Assembly: GCA_947629485.1 (NCBI GenBank)
Contig: CANRDX010000006.1
Span: forward strand, 1 to 57,057
Length of the DNA stretch: 57,057 nucleotides
Direction of reading: 5' to 3'
Origin: an uncultured Clostridia bacterium
GTDB taxonomy: Bacteria; Bacillota; Clostridia; Christensenellales; Borkfalkiaceae
The first letter of the stretch is position 1, and each line of letters begins with the position of its first letter. Shown here one piece after another: positions 7,896 to 17,014 of the stretch. The position numbers and the translations under genes are program-made. Under the pieces are notes generated by a model that saw only the letters and a list, made by a program, of their open reading frames with translations, did no database searches and was not told where the DNA came from.

Positions 7896-8340
7896 GACTT
7901 TCCATAAGAATTATGGAAACCCTTCCCTTACGGCTCTGCCGCAGAAACCGCGTCATTCCGAGGGGCACCGCCCCGAGTGAATCCCCTCATACGCAGTCCG
8001 AAAGCCCTACCCCTCTTTGAGGGGGGAGGGTGTCACGGCGGAGCCGTGACAGGTGGGGGTTCTTGCTGTCCCTTTTAGGTCGCAAAACGCATTTCTGCAC
8101 ATCGGCACGGTGTGCCGTGTGCTGCGTTTTGCGGTGAGTGAGCGCATCGGAAGGCGCGAACGGTGACCGAGCGCGGGATTCTACCCGCGTGAGACAGTAC
8201 CCGCGAAGCGGGGGAAAGGGTTTTAACCCCTCTGTCACTTCGTGACATCTCCCCTTTCAGGGGCGACAAGCCCCTCATTCGTCGCCAAAGGCGACATCCC
8301 CCCCCGCAACAAGAGGCATTCTTTTCGCATAACATATAGC
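7896..8340. repeat. Repeat field between pyrH and the Amidase_6 gene
   Basis: No gene is supported here. Present are a CGTCATTCCGAGGGGC...GAATCCCCTCATACGCAGTCC module (about 7951-8003), the double-hairpin module ending in GTGACAGGTGGGGG (8004-8060) and a 53-bp long hairpin (8081-8133). Segment 7937-8039 is repeated almost exactly at 8843-8944, on the other side of the gene that follows. Two short GTCACTTCGTGAC-type palindromes lie at about 8230-8260. Confidence 0.8.
8081..8133. repeat. 53-bp long hairpin element, copy 1
   Basis: Arms CGCAAAACGCA and TGCGTTTTGCG enclose a second internal stem (GGCAC/GTGCC). A near-identical copy is at 33875-33927, with a few transitions that keep most pairs as G-U. 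The two copies share some downstream sequence (GCGCGAACGGTG). Confidence 0.75.
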
Positions 8341-8826
8341 ATGCCGAATGAAATAAAGTACGATAGAGAGGCGGCGGTGCGGTATGCGCGGGAGTGGGCA
8401 TATGGACGAAATCCTGCGTTCTACGATTATAGCGAGATCGGCGGAGACTGCACCAATTTTGCCTCGCAATGCGTCTTTGCGGGCGCGAAGATCATGAACT
8501 ACACCCCCGTTTACGGCTGGTTCTACCGCAATGCAAACGACCGCACCGCCTCGTGGACGGGCGTGGAATATCTCTATAACTTTCTCGTCTCCAACACGGG
8601 CGCGGGGCCGTTCGCCGAGGAAGTCCCCCTCTCCCGCGTCGAACGGGGCGATATCGTTCAACTCGGGCGGGAAACGGGCGACTTCTATCACTCCCCCGTC
8701 GTCGTGAGCGTTGCGGGCGGCACGATCCTCGTCGCGGCGCACTCCTACGACGTGTACGGGAAAACGCTCTCCTCCTATCGCGCCCCCGTTGTCCGCGCCT
8801 TGCACATTTTGGGTGTCAGAAAATGA
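8341..8826 (+). CDS. Amidase_6-type (PF12671-like) putative cysteine amidase
   Basis: The 161-aa product matches the putative amidase domain: YDREAAVRYAREWAYGRNP, then GGDCTNFASQ with Cys37 as candidate nucleophile, and GDFYHSPVVV with His117 as candidate base. Such domains belong to the NlpC/P60-CHAP-like papain fold; the substrate is unknown, and cell-wall peptide or an amide is inferred. There is no signal peptide, so it is cytosolic or lacks its own export module. The ATG at 8341 matches the family N-terminus, but no good ribosome-binding site precedes it. The gene is in reverse orientation inside the otherwise conserved tsf-pyrH junction and is flanked by near-identical 102-103-bp direct repeats, which suggests insertion. 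Confidence 0.8.
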   Translation: MPNEIKYDREAAVRYAREWAYGRNPAFYDYSEIGGDCTNFASQCVFAGAKIMNYTPVYGWFYRNANDRTASWTGVEYLYNFLVSNTGAGPFAEEVPLSRVERGDIVQLGRETGDFYHSPVVVSVAGGTILVAAHSYDVYGKTLSSYRAPVVRALHILGVRK

Positions 8827-9254
8827 CCCTCCCGCACGCCTTTGCCGCAGAAACCGCGTCATTCCGAGGGGCACCGCCCCGAGTGAATCCCCTCATACGC
8901 AGTCCGAAAGCCCTACCCCTCTTTGAGGGGGAGGGTGTCACGGCTCCGCCGTGACAGGTGGGGGTTGGAGCTGCCCCCTTTGAAGGGGGCGGCTCCCGCG
9001 CAGCGGGTGGTGGGGGTTGCACCCTTGCCCACCCCTCCGAGGGGTGGGTGGCACGAGCAATGCGAGTGACGGAAGGGGTGTTTTAACAAAGGGAGTGACA
9101 CCCCCTCAGTCTCGGCTTTGCCTCGACAGCTCCCCCTCGAGGGGGCGCCAAGAAACATTCATCCCGCTCATTACGCTTCATATTTTCATTATTTGTATGT
9201 TCATCGGCAAAGCCTCTCTTGAACCACGCGACGATCGCGCGGTTTTCGTTTAGA
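8827..9254. repeat. Repeat field between the Amidase_6 gene and tsf
   Basis: No gene is supported. The segment 8843-8944 duplicates 7937-8039 with one base indel and few substitutions. It is followed by further hairpin modules: CCCCCTTTGAAGGGGG, CCACCCCTCCGAGGGGTGGG (a compensated variant of the same stem) and CTCCCCCTCGAGGGGG. Short reading frames here are low-complexity shadows of the repeats. Confidence 0.8.
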
Positions 9255-9287
9255 CAAAAAAACCGCACCTCTCGGGTGCGGTTTTTC
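9255..9287 (-). terminator. Terminator of the rpsB-tsf operon
   Basis: AACCGCACC and GGTGCGGTT form a stem with a 6-nt loop, with seven A before and five T after, so it reads as a terminator in both directions. It lies 12 bp past the tsf stop codon. Confidence 0.85.
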
Positions 9288-9298
9288 ATACACTATCG

Positions 9299-10210
9299 TT
9301 ATTTCTTCATGGCTTCGACTTGTTTTGCGACTTCTTCGGAGAGATCCTCCGTTTTCTTTTCAAGCCCCTGCCCCATGACGTAGAACACAAAACGCTTCAA
9401 CGTAACGGGCACAACCGCCGCCTTCGACGCCTGCGCGATGAGATCCTTCACCGTCACCTTGTCGTCCTTGACGAATTTCTGTTCGAGCAGGCAGTTCTCC
9501 TCATAGAACTTCTTGATCTTGCCGAGCACGATCTTTTCCGCGATCGCCTCGGGTTTGCCCTCGTTGATGACCTCCTGCTTCAAGATCTCCTTCTCCTTTT
9601 CCAACGTCTCCGCGGAGACCTCGTCCGCCGCAAGATATGCGGGCTTGGAGAACGCCGTGTGAAGCGCGAGGTCGTGCGCGAGCGTCTTGGTGATCTCGTT
9701 TTCGGGGCAGGCGAAGTCGAGCATGACGCCCATCGTGCCGCCCATGTGGATATACGTCTCGACGAATCCTTCCGTCGTGTAGATGGTGAATCTTCTCACG
9801 GAGATCTTCTCGCCGATGATGCCGACCTGTTCGGAGATGAAGGTCTCCACCGTCTTTCCGCCGAGATCGGAAGCAAGCAACGCCGCAACGTCCGCGGGCT
9901 TTGTCGCCGCGATCTGCTTTGCGACCGTCGCGGCAAGTTCATGGAACTTCTCGCCCTTTGCGACGAAGTCGCTCTCGCAGTTGATCTCCACGAGCACGCC
10001 CGTATTTCCCTCGACATAGGCATACACGATGCCCTCCGCCGCGATCTTGGAAGCGCGCTTTGCGGCCTTTGCGATACCGCGTTCGCGGAGCAGATCCGCC
10101 GCCTTCTCGAAATCGCCGTCCGCGTCCACCAACGCGCGCTTGCAATCCATCATGCCCGCGCCCGTCTGTTCGCGAAGCTTCATAACGTCCTTTGCCGTAA
10201 ACTCTGCCAT
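9299..10210 (-). CDS. tsf: Translation elongation factor Ts
   Basis: EF-Ts is the guanine nucleotide exchange factor for EF-Tu. The N-terminal UBA-like domain (KDVMKLREQTGAGMMDCKRAL), the hinge ERGIAKAAKRASKIAAEG and the CESDFVAKGEKFHEL motif are characteristic. Length 303 aa is normal for the two-subdomain form. A GGAGG site lies 10 nt before the ATG. It is 18 bp downstream of rpsB and followed by a terminator. Confidence 0.97.
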   Translation of the reverse strand: MAEFTAKDVMKLREQTGAGMMDCKRALVDADGDFEKAADLLRERGIAKAAKRASKIAAEGIVYAYVEGNTGVLVEINCESDFVAKGEKFHELAATVAKQIAATKPADVAALLASDLGGKTVETFISEQVGIIGEKISVRRFTIYTTEGFVETYIHMGGTMGVMLDFACPENEITKTLAHDLALHTAFSKPAYLAADEVSAETLEKEKEILKQEVINEGKPEAIAEKIVLGKIKKFYEENCLLEQKFVKDDKVTVKDLIAQASKAAVVPVTLKRFVFYVMGQGLEKKTEDLSEEVAKQVEAMKK

Positions 10211-10228
10211 TTTCTTATTTCCTCCCGA

Positions 10229-10996
10229 TTATTCTTCCGCAGCGACAACTTCTTCGATATCTTTGGGCTGTTCGTCGCTCTCTGCCGTCTCTTCGGCGGC
10301 GGGAACGGGCGTCTCGCCCTGATTGGCTTCGATGACCGCGTTCGCGATGACCGACGAAATGAGCTTGATCGCGCGGATCGCGTCGTCGTTCCCGGGGATG
10401 ACATAGTCGATGAGATCGGGATCGCAGTTGGTATCCGTGATCGCGACGATCGGCACGTGCATCTTGCGCGCTTCGGCGACGGCGATATCTTCGTTATGCG
10501 GGTCTACGACGAACATGATCCCGGGCATGCCCCTCATGTTTTTGATGCCGCCGAGATTTTCCTGCAACTTGCCCATCTCCTTTTTCAGCCCGAGGACTTC
10601 CTTCTTGGGGAGAAGATCGAACTCGCCGCTCGCTTCCATTCTTTCGAGCTTTTCGAGATAGTCGATACGGGAGCGGATGGTCTTGAAGTTGGTGAGCGTG
10701 CCGCCCAGCCAACGGGAGTTGACGTAGAACTGCCCGCAGCGCTCCGCCTCTTCCTTGATCGCGTCCTGCGCCTGCTTCTTGGTGCCCACGAAGAGAACGC
10801 TCTTGCCCTGCTTCACGGATTCGACGACGAAGCTATACGCCGTCTCGATCAGCCCCGCCGTGGTTTCGAGATCGATGATGTGAATGTCGTGGCGGGCGGC
10901 GAAGATGTACTTCTTCATCTTGGGGTTCCACTTTCTCGTCTGGTGCCCGAAATGGACGCCCGCTTCGAGAAGCTGCTTCATTGTGATAACTGCCAT
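10229..10996 (-). CDS. rpsB: 30S ribosomal protein S2
   Basis: S2 binds late in 30S assembly at the head-body junction. The N-terminus [27 protein letters not shown] is the family signature, and [28 protein letters not shown] and the [15 protein letters not shown] region follow. The tail of about 25 residues is acidic (EEVVAAEE). A GGAGG site precedes the ATG. Transcription starts from a promoter about 120 nt upstream; that leader carries a TGTCTGC/GCAGACA hairpin at 11095-11110 and could be an autoregulatory leader. Confidence 0.97.
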   Translation of the reverse strand: MAVITMKQLLEAGVHFGHQTRKWNPKMKKYIFAARHDIHIIDLETTAGLIETAYSFVVESVKQGKSVLFVGTKKQAQDAIKEEAERCGQFYVNSRWLGGTLTNFKTIRSRIDYLEKLERMEASGEFDLLPKKEVLGLKKEMGKLQENLGGIKNMRGMPGIMFVVDPHNEDIAVAEARKMHVPIVAITDTNCDPDLIDYVIPGNDDAIRAIKLISSVIANAVIEANQGETPVPAAEETAESDEQPKDIEEVVAAEE

Positions 10997-11115
10997 AATT
11001 CCTCCGTTATACCGCCCCCTTGCGCGTTTTTCCCGCCCGATTTCCGCCTATGAGATTTGCGGACACGGAGGGCGGCGCCCAAAGGGTGAGTATTGTCTGC
11101 TCGCAGACATAGCCG

Positions 11116-11144
11116 ATTATACCATATCCCGTTTTATTTTGCAA
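11116..11144 (-). promoter_or_regulatory. rpsB-tsf promoter
   Basis: Minus-strand TTGCAA (11139-11144), 17 bp, TATAAT (11116-11121), with TGG before the -10 (extended -10). It leaves a 5' leader of about 110 nt before rpsB. Confidence 0.75.
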
Positions 11145-11260
11145 CTTCTTTTACGCGCGATACGGCAGTTTTTTCCGCAAGAAAAAGAATATTTTGCGCG
11201 CGCCTTTTTCGAATTTTGCCCAAAAGACGCTCTTTCCCGCGGATATTTCCCCGGAAACGT

Positions 11261-11289
11261 TTGAAAAAGCTCTCATCGTGTGATATAAT
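11261..11289 (+). promoter_or_regulatory. lon promoter
   Basis: TTGAAA (11261-11266), 17 bp, TATAAT (11284-11289) with an extended TGA before the -10. The 10997-11314 interval holds only this promoter, the divergent rpsB promoter and the rpsB leader; no CIRCE or CtsR-type repeat is evident. Confidence 0.75.
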
Positions 11290-11314
11290 AGTAGCAACTT
11301 TTCGAGGAAATACT

Positions 11315-13633
11315 ATGGACATGCCTCTTACGCCCCAAATTTTGCCCGTGCTCCCCCTTCGCACGCAGGTCGTGTTCCCGAACACCACGGTGTCGCTCGA
11401 AGTCGGGCGCGGCATCTCAGTCGCGGCCATTGACCGCGCACGCGCAATGGACGACCGCATTTTTCTCACGCGCCAACGGACGGATAAGGAACTCCCCGGG
11501 GAGGAGGATCTCTCCTCCGTCGGCACCGTCGCGGTCATCCGCCAATACCTGAGGTTCAGCGGCGAAGCGGTCAGGCTCACCGTCGAAGGGCTGTACCGCG
11601 CGAAGGCGCAGGAGTTCAGCCACAGCGACGGGTGCGTGATCGCCGCGGCGGAGGCGGCTCCCACCGTCCGCGGAGACGAGGTAGAGGAGGAAGCGCACCT
11701 TCGGGTCATCAAACAGCTCCTGCCCGATCTCTCGGGCGACAACAAGGCATTGAAGGAAGCGGAGACGCGCCTTGCGGCCGTGAGCGACCCCGAAGTCTAT
11801 CTCAACGTCGTGGCGCACTGCGCGGATCTCAAAGACGAAGTCAAGCAAAGTATCCTTTCCGAGGACCGCCTCACCGAGCGGCTCCAACTCCTCGCGGCAA
11901 GTCTCTACCGCGAGTGGACGGTCAAGGATCTCGAACACACCATCGAGCGCAAACTGCGGATGAGCATCAGCAAATCGCAGCGCGATTTCTATCTCCGCGA
12001 GCAGCTCAAAGTGATCCACGCCGAACTCGGCGACGACGAGCAGGAGAACGACGTTCTGCGCGAAAAACTGCTCGCAAAGGGTCTGCCCGCAGAGGTGGAG
12101 GAAAAGGCGCTCGCGGAGCTGGGGCGCATGGACAGAATGCCCTCCTCCTCGCCCGAATACACCGTCCTCCGCAACTACGCCGATTGGCTCCTCGACCTTC
12201 CGTGGCAGGAGCAGACGGAGGACACCGCCTCCCTTTCCGAAGTGGAAAAGATCCTCGAAGAGGATCACTACGGCTTGGAAAAGATCAAGGAACGCGTCCT
12301 CGAATATCTCGCCGTCCTCAAACTCACGGGCACGCTCAAAGCGCCCATCCTCTGCCTCGTCGGTCCGCCCGGCGTGGGCAAGACGAGTATCGCCAAGTCC
12401 ATTGCGCGCGCGCTCGGGCGGAAGTTCGTGCGCATGAGTTTGGGCGGCGTGAAAGACGAGGCGGAGATCCGCGGCCACAGGCGTACCTACATCGGCGCGA
12501 TGCCGGGGCGCATTCTCTACGAAATGAAAAACGCGGGCGCCGTCAACCCCGTGTTCCTGCTCGACGAAGTGGATAAGATCTCGTCCGATCTTCGCGGCGA
12601 CCCCGCGAGCGCGCTCTTGGAAGTGCTCGATCCCGAGCAGAACTCCACCTTCCGCGACCGCTATCTCGAAGTGCCCTACGATCTCTCCAAAGTCATGTTC
12701 ATCGCCACCGCGAACACGCTCGAAACGATACCCATGCCTTTAAGAGACCGCATGGAGATCATCGAACTCTCGGGCTACACGCAGCAGGAGAAGATCCAGA
12801 TCGCCCTTCGTTATCTCGTCGCGAAGAAGCGCAAGGAAAACGGCCTCGGCGAAAAAGATCTTGCGATCTCCGAGAGCGCGATCGCCGCGATGATCGACGG
12901 TTACACGATGGAGGCGGGCGTGCGTTCATTGGAGCGCACCATCGGCGCCGTATGCAGGAAGGCCGCCGTCCGCGTCGCAAAGAGCGGGCGGGCAAAGCGC
13001 GTCCTCGTCACAGACCGCAATCTCGAAAAATTCCTCGGCGCCAAGCGGTTTTCGCGCGACGGCGAAATGCTCGAACGCGACGAAGTGGGCGCGGCGACGG
13101 GGCTTGCATGGACGTCCGTCGGCGGCACGACGCTGACGATCGAAGTCTCCGCCATGCGGGGCAAGGGCGACATCCTGCTCACGGGCAAGCTCGGCGACGT
13201 CATGAAGGAATCGGCGCGCGCCGCGATCTCCTATATCCGCTCCAACGCGGCAAAATACGGGATCGCCGAGGGCGATTTTGAAAAGAAGGATATCCACATC
13301 CACATTCCCGAGGGCGCGACCCCGAAGGACGGCCCCTCCGCAGGCATCACGATGGCGACCGCCATTCTCTCCGCGTTCACAGGGCGCCCCGTGCGGCGGG
13401 ACATCGCCATGACGGGGGAGATCACCCTGCGCGGCAAAGTGCTTCCCATCGGCGGGCTGAAAGAGAAGGCGCTCGCCGCGGCGCGCATCGGCGTCCATGA
13501 TATCATCATTCCCGAAGAGAATAAAAAGGACGTCGAGGAGATCCCCGAGGAAGTGAGAAAGACGCTGCGCTTTATCTGCGTCTCCGAGATAGACGAAGTA
13601 TTCAAAAACGCCGTCGTGGGGCTGCCGCAATGA
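11315..13633 (+). CDS. lon: ATP-dependent endopeptidase Lon
   Basis: This is the cytosolic AAA+ protease that degrades misfolded and regulatory proteins. Domains in order: N-terminal LonN substrate-binding region ([23 protein letters not shown]), coiled-coil linker, AAA+ module with Walker [10 protein letters not shown] near residue 350 and Walker [10 protein letters not shown], and a C-terminal S16 peptidase with catalytic Ser675 (PKDGPSAG) and Lys718 (GGLKEK), the normal 43-residue spacing. The ATG at 11315 has a GAGGAAAT site and follows a promoter by 25 nt; longer in-frame starts would lie upstream of that promoter. Length 772 aa is typical. The stop overlaps engB. Confidence 0.97.
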   Translation: MDMPLTPQILPVLPLRTQVVFPNTTVSLEVGRGISVAAIDRARAMDDRIFLTRQRTDKELPGEEDLSSVGTVAVIRQYLRFSGEAVRLTVEGLYRAKAQEFSHSDGCVIAAAEAAPTVRGDEVEEEAHLRVIKQLLPDLSGDNKALKEAETRLAAVSDPEVYLNVVAHCADLKDEVKQSILSEDRLTERLQLLAASLYREWTVKDLEHTIERKLRMSISKSQRDFYLREQLKVIHAELGDDEQENDVLREKLLAKGLPAEVEEKALAELGRMDRMPSSSPEYTVLRNYADWLLDLPWQEQTEDTASLSEVEKILEEDHYGLEKIKERVLEYLAVLKLTGTLKAPILCLVGPPGVGKTSIAKSIARALGRKFVRMSLGGVKDEAEIRGHRRTYIGAMPGRILYEMKNAGAVNPVFLLDEVDKISSDLRGDPASALLEVLDPEQNSTFRDRYLEVPYDLSKVMFIATANTLETIPMPLRDRMEIIELSGYTQQEKIQIALRYLVAKKRKENGLGEKDLAISESAIAAMIDGYTMEAGVRSLERTIGAVCRKAAVRVAKSGRAKRVLVTDRNLEKFLGAKRFSRDGEMLERDEVGAATGLAWTSVGGTTLTIEVSAMRGKGDILLTGKLGDVMKESARAAISYIRSNAAKYGIAEGDFEKKDIHIHIPEGATPKDGPSAGITMATAILSAFTGRPVRRDIAMTGEITLRGKVLPIGGLKEKALAAARIGVHDIIIPEENKKDVEEIPEEVRKTLRFICVSEIDEVFKNAVVGLPQ

Positions 13634-14199
13634 ACATTCAGGCAAAATTTGTCACATCTGCGGCGTCCGAAGCACAATTTCTCACGCCCGAAAAGCCGAT
13701 GATCGCCGTCTGCGGGAAATCCAACGCGGGCAAGAGCACGCTCATCAACATGCTCGCGGGGCAGAAGAAGCTCGCCAAGACGAGCGCCGCCCCGGGCAGG
13801 ACGCGGCTCGTGAACTACTTCGACTTCGGCGATTTTCTGCTCGCCGACCTTCCGGGCTACGGCTACGCCGCCGTCTCGAAGGAAGAAAAGGCGAAATGGG
13901 GGCGGCTGCTCGACGCCTTCTTTGAAAAAAAGAACATCTGCCGCGTGCTCGTGCTCACGGACATCCGCCGCGATCCCTCGAAAGAAGATCTCCAAATGAT
14001 CGCCTTCCTCAACTATCACATCATTTCCTTCACCGTGATCGCCACGAAGTGCGATAAGCTCTCCCGCATGCAGCAAAGAGAGCGCGTCCGCGCCGTTGCG
14101 AACGCTCTGGGCTTGGGCATGGATAACGTGATCGCCGTCTCGGGGCTTACGGGAACGGGCAAAGACACCCTCCTTTCCCACATTTCCGCCCTTCTCTGA
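13630..14199 (+). CDS. engB: Ribosome biogenesis GTP-binding protein YsxC/EngB
   Basis: EngB is an essential GTPase of 50S subunit assembly. G1 is [10 protein letters not shown]3 is DLPGYGYA and G4 is TKCDK, all in the order and spacing of the family, with the usual short N-terminus ending in [11 protein letters not shown]. Length 189 aa is normal. It overlaps lon by 4 bp (ATGA), matching the widely conserved lon-engB pair. A bidirectional terminator follows. Confidence 0.96.
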   Translation: MNIQAKFVTSAASEAQFLTPEKPMIAVCGKSNAGKSTLINMLAGQKKLAKTSAAPGRTRLVNYFDFGDFLLADLPGYGYAAVSKEEKAKWGRLLDAFFEKKNICRVLVLTDIRRDPSKEDLQMIAFLNYHIISFTVIATKCDKLSRMQQRERVRAVANALGLGMDNVIAVSGLTGTGKDTLLSHISALL

Positions 14200-14295
14200 C
14201 GAAAACCGTCGTTTTTCGGAAAAAAAGCGGGCGCGGTGCGTCGCTCACAGCGATTTTCCCCCACCCATGTCCGAAATATAGCGATAAAAATTTAA

Positions 14296-14338
14296 GAAAA
14301 AAGCCCGCCGAACGGAACCGTTCGGCGGGCTTTTTTTC
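14296..14338. terminator. Bidirectional terminator between engB and rubredoxin
   Basis: GCCCGCCGAACGG and CCGTTCGGCGGGC (14303-14330) form a perfect 13-bp stem with a 2-nt loop, A-rich on the left and seven T on the right. It can stop both the lon-engB and the flavodiiron-rubredoxin transcripts. Confidence 0.9.
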
Positions 14339-14340
14339 GA

Positions 14341-14499
14341 TCATTCTGCGGAGAAGTCCTCTTTCCCCACGCCGCAGAGCGGGCAGGTGAAGTCGTCGGG
14401 CACGTCTTCCCACGGGGTGCCGGGCGCAATGCCGTTGTCGGGATCTCCCTCCGTTTCGTCGTACACGTATCCGCACACGTTGCAGATATACTTTGCCAT
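14341..14499 (-). CDS. Rubredoxin
   Basis: This 52-aa iron protein has one Fe(Cys)4 centre: Cys6-x2-Cys9-Gly and Cys39-x2-Cys42-Gly, with the rubredoxin core [20 protein letters not shown] and [13 protein letters not shown]. It is a low-potential electron carrier in the cytosol. A GGAGG site lies 8 nt before the ATG. It is 48 bp downstream of the flavodiiron protein gene and surely serves as its electron donor, as in Desulfovibrio and clostridial oxygen- or NO-reducing systems. Confidence 0.97.
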   Translation of the reverse strand: MAKYICNVCGYVYDETEGDPDNGIAPGTPWEDVPDDFTCPLCGVGKEDFSAE

Positions 14500-14547
14500 A
14501 AGATTTCCTCCTCTATAATACTTTTCCGCGGCGATATGCCGCGCCTT

Positions 14548-15747
14548 TCAGCCCTTGATATCCTCGGCGATCTCGTCCGCCAGCGCGACGAGCGCCGCGC
14601 GCGTCTCCTCTTTCACGGCGGAAAGAATAGTCACCTTTTCGCCCACCCGCGTCATGTTTTTCATGCCGTCGAACTCCGCCTGCATGTATGCGCCCGCCTG
14701 CGGCGACCAGCTCCCGTTCTCGATGAGCGAGTATTTTCTGTTTTGGAAATTGTGCGCTTTCAGATCGCGCAAAAAGTTCTCCATGCTGACGAAAATGCCG
14801 TTGTTATACGTCGTCGTGGCGAACACGGAGTGCGTAAAACGGAACGCTTCGGCGAGCAGATCGCTGACATGGGTCACGGAAACGTCGTACACCTTCGTGA
14901 AAACGCCGTGCTCGGCAAGGCGCGAGGCGAGGATCTCGGCGGCGTTCTGCGTGTGCCCGTAGACGGAGGAATAAAACACTGCCACGCCGCACTCCTCGGG
15001 CAGATACTTGCTCCAAGTATCGTATTTTTTCAAAAACCACGCGAACTGCTCGCGCCAGACGGGTCCGTGCAGCGGACAGACGAGGCGGATCTCCAACCCC
15101 GCCGCTTTTTTCAAAACATTCTGCACCTGCACGCCGTATTTGCCCACGATGTTGAGATAGTAGCGGCGGGCGTCGTCGAGATAGTCGCGCTCGAAGTTCA
15201 CCTCGTCGGCGAAAATGCTGCCGGGAAGCGCGCCGAAAGTGCCGAACGCGTCGGCGGAGAACAGGATGCCGTCCTCGGGAATGTACGTCATCATCACCTC
15301 GGGCCAATGGACCATCGGCGCAAAGACGAATTGCAGCGTCCGCCTGCCGACGCTGAGCGTATCCCCTTCCTTCACGATATGCACGCCCTCGCCCGAGAAG
15401 GGGAAGTAGTTCTCCAACATCTGCTCCACCTTGCCGTTGGTGACGACGGTCACGTTCGGATATTTTTCCATAAGGCGGAGGAAACTCGCGGAATGATCGG
15501 GTTCCATGTGGTGCACGACGACGTAGTCGAGCGCCCTTCCCCCCAGCGCGTGTTCGAGATTTTCAAAGAACTGCTCGGACACGGCAAGATCCACCGTATC
15601 GAAGAGCACCGTCTTTTCGTCGCAGAGAAGGTAGGAATTGTAGCTCACCCCGCGCGGAATGGGATACGCGCTCTCGAAGAGCGCAAGACGGCGGTCGTTC
15701 CCGCCTAAATAATAGAGATCTTTTTGCACTTGGATCACACGATACAT
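14548..15747 (-). CDS. fprA: A-type flavoprotein (flavodiiron oxygen/NO reductase)
   Basis: This 399-aa protein has an N-terminal metallo-beta-lactamase-like diiron domain, with H80-x-E82-x-D84-H85 (HHMEPDH), a later His in APMVHWPE, Asp in LFSADAFG and His in CPLHGPVW, and a C-terminal flavodoxin domain (AVFYSSVYGHTQNAAEIL) binding FMN. The family reduces oxygen to water or NO to nitrous oxide using rubredoxin. The start at 15747 is preceded by a GTGGAAAG site; the longer in-frame extension runs across the promoter and is rejected. Forms an operon with rubredoxin. Which substrate is physiological cannot be told from sequence. Confidence 0.94.
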   Translation of the reverse strand: MYRVIQVQKDLYYLGGNDRRLALFESAYPIPRGVSYNSYLLCDEKTVLFDTVDLAVSEQFFENLEHALGGRALDYVVVHHMEPDHSASFLRLMEKYPNVTVVTNGKVEQMLENYFPFSGEGVHIVKEGDTLSVGRRTLQFVFAPMVHWPEVMMTYIPEDGILFSADAFGTFGALPGSIFADEVNFERDYLDDARRYYLNIVGKYGVQVQNVLKKAAGLEIRLVCPLHGPVWREQFAWFLKKYDTWSKYLPEECGVAVFYSSVYGHTQNAAEILASRLAEHGVFTKVYDVSVTHVSDLLAEAFRFTHSVFATTTYNNGIFVSMENFLRDLKAHNFQNRKYSLIENGSWSPQAGAYMQAEFDGMKNMTRVGEKVTILSAVKEETRAALVALADEIAEDIKG

Positions 15748-15774
15748 CGCTTTCCACTTCTCCCGTTTTTCCGA

Positions 15775-15803
15775 ATTATACCACATTTTCGCCGCGTTCG
15801 CAA
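15775..15803 (-). promoter_or_regulatory. Promoter of the flavodiiron-rubredoxin operon
   Basis: Minus-strand TTGCGA (15798-15803), 17 bp, TATAAT (15775-15780) with TGG before it. No PerR-type palindrome is evident in the short leader. Confidence 0.7.
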
Positions 15804-15939
15804 GTCCGCAGCGCATGTTCCGGGAATTTCTTGAAAAAATTTTCTCCGCATTTCTTATTTTGATATTTATCGAAATAACATGATTTTCGCCATTTTTCGT
15901 CAAAATTTCCCCAAATCCCGCAAAATCTCCCTATATTAA

Positions 15940-16305
15940 ACCCTCCCCCTCGCGTGCGAGGGGGAGGGTGTCACGGCTCCGCCGTGACGGGTGGGGGCAA
16001 CCCTTGCCACCTCTATAAGGACGAGCGGGACGGGAACAACTACTTGGCGCCCCCTCCGAGGGGGAGCTGTCTGCGTAGCAGACTGAGGGGGTTGTCATTC
16101 TAAATACGTCATACTGAGCCTGTCGAAGTATCACCGCTGCAAGACCTGCCCCCTCTTTAAGGGGGCGGGTGGCACGGCTCCGCCGTGACGGGTGGGGGTG
16201 TCATTCTAAATACGTCATACTGAGCCTGTCGAAGTATCACCGCTGCAAGACCTGCCCCCTTTTTAAGGGGGCGGGTGACACGGCTCAGCCGTGACGGGTG
16301 GGGGT
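15940..16305. repeat. Repeat field with a 106-bp tandem duplication
   Basis: No gene is supported between 15748 and 16346. The segment holds a double-hairpin module (about 15946-15998), then two tandem copies of a 106-bp unit (16094-16199 and 16200-16305). Each unit contains GTCATTCTAAATACGTCATACTG, TGTCGAAGTATCACC, a CCCCCT/AGGGGG stem and a GTCACGGC/GCCGTGAC stem. The copies differ at only a few bases (for example CTCCGCC versus CTCAGCC), so the duplication is recent. Confidence 0.85.
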
Positions 16306-16316
16306 TGTCATTCAAT

Positions 16317-16342
16317 ACAAAAAAACCACCCTTGCGGGTGGC
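16317..16342 (-). terminator. Terminator of the sigma-peptidase-TM cassette
   Basis: On the minus strand CCACCC and GGGTGG (loop GCAA) are followed by nine T. It lies directly past the stop codon at 16347. Confidence 0.85.
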
Positions 16343-16346
16343 TCCT

Positions 16347-17012
16347 TCATTTCGGTTGCACGATCTCTTGCAAGACGTCGATAAAACATGGCTCGCCTAC
16401 ATAATATTCCTCGGCGCTAATGACAATAAATTCCTTCCTTCCCTGTATCACCGCCTTGTAGCTCGCGGTCTGCATGCCGCTGTCCTCGGCAGTTGAAACC
16501 GAATACTCGATCGTAAACGTCTCCCTCTCGATCGTCCCGCTGATTACGCCGAGTTCCACGGGATCGTATCCCTTGTAGTCGGGATTGATGCAAAACAGCA
16601 ACGCCGCACGAAACATCGCGGTATCTCCCGTATATTTCAGCGAGAAGTCGTAATCGATGGTTTTCCCGCTCACAGAATCGTAGGTATGTTCTAATGAAAG
16701 TGTCTCCGCCGAGGGCCCCAAATCGACAAAGAATTCCGAAAGCTCCGCATTCATAAGCGCGATATCGGATTCTTCTTTGATAAGATTTTCCTCTAAGTAA
16801 TAATCATTCCTTCGCGGCAAATAATAGCCGAGAAGTCCCGCCGTCAGAACGATCGCAGCCGCAGACCCTGCGATCAGCGGGATCCACTTTTTCTTGCTCG
16901 CTCGTCTCTCGCGGCAGTTTGCCGTCGCACGCCGCACAAACTCATCGTCCGCATCGCGCAACTTGTTCAGGTCGCTCTCCGCCTGCTCTTTCAAAAATTT
17001 TTTGATCCGCAT
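16347..17012 (-). CDS. Single-pass membrane protein in an ECF sigma cassette, possible anti-sigma factor
   Basis: No family is recognised. The 221-aa protein has a charged cytosolic N-terminus (residues 1-43), one hydrophobic segment at about 44-64 followed by YYLPRRND, and an extracellular domain of about 150 residues rich in beta-prone sequence. This N-in topology with a short cytosolic segment is the layout of many ECF anti-sigma factors, but no zinc-binding HxxxCxxC motif is present. Its ATG follows the stop of the upstream peptidase gene by two bases with no Shine-Dalgarno, so it depends on translational coupling. The anti-sigma role is inferred only from position and topology. Confidence 0.7.
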   Translation of the reverse strand: MRIKKFLKEQAESDLNKLRDADDEFVRRATANCRERRASKKKWIPLIAGSAAAIVLTAGLLGYYLPRRNDYYLEENLIKEESDIALMNAELSEFFVDLGPSAETLSLEHTYDSVSGKTIDYDFSLKYTGDTAMFRAALLFCINPDYKGYDPVELGVISGTIERETFTIEYSVSTAEDSGMQTASYKAVIQGRKEFIVISAEEYYVGEPCFIDVLQEIVQPK

Positions 17013-17014
17013 AA

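Noticed and set aside
10997..11314. CIRCE or CtsR operator upstream of lon
   Set aside because: No TTAGCACTC-type inverted repeat or tandem heptamer is visible.
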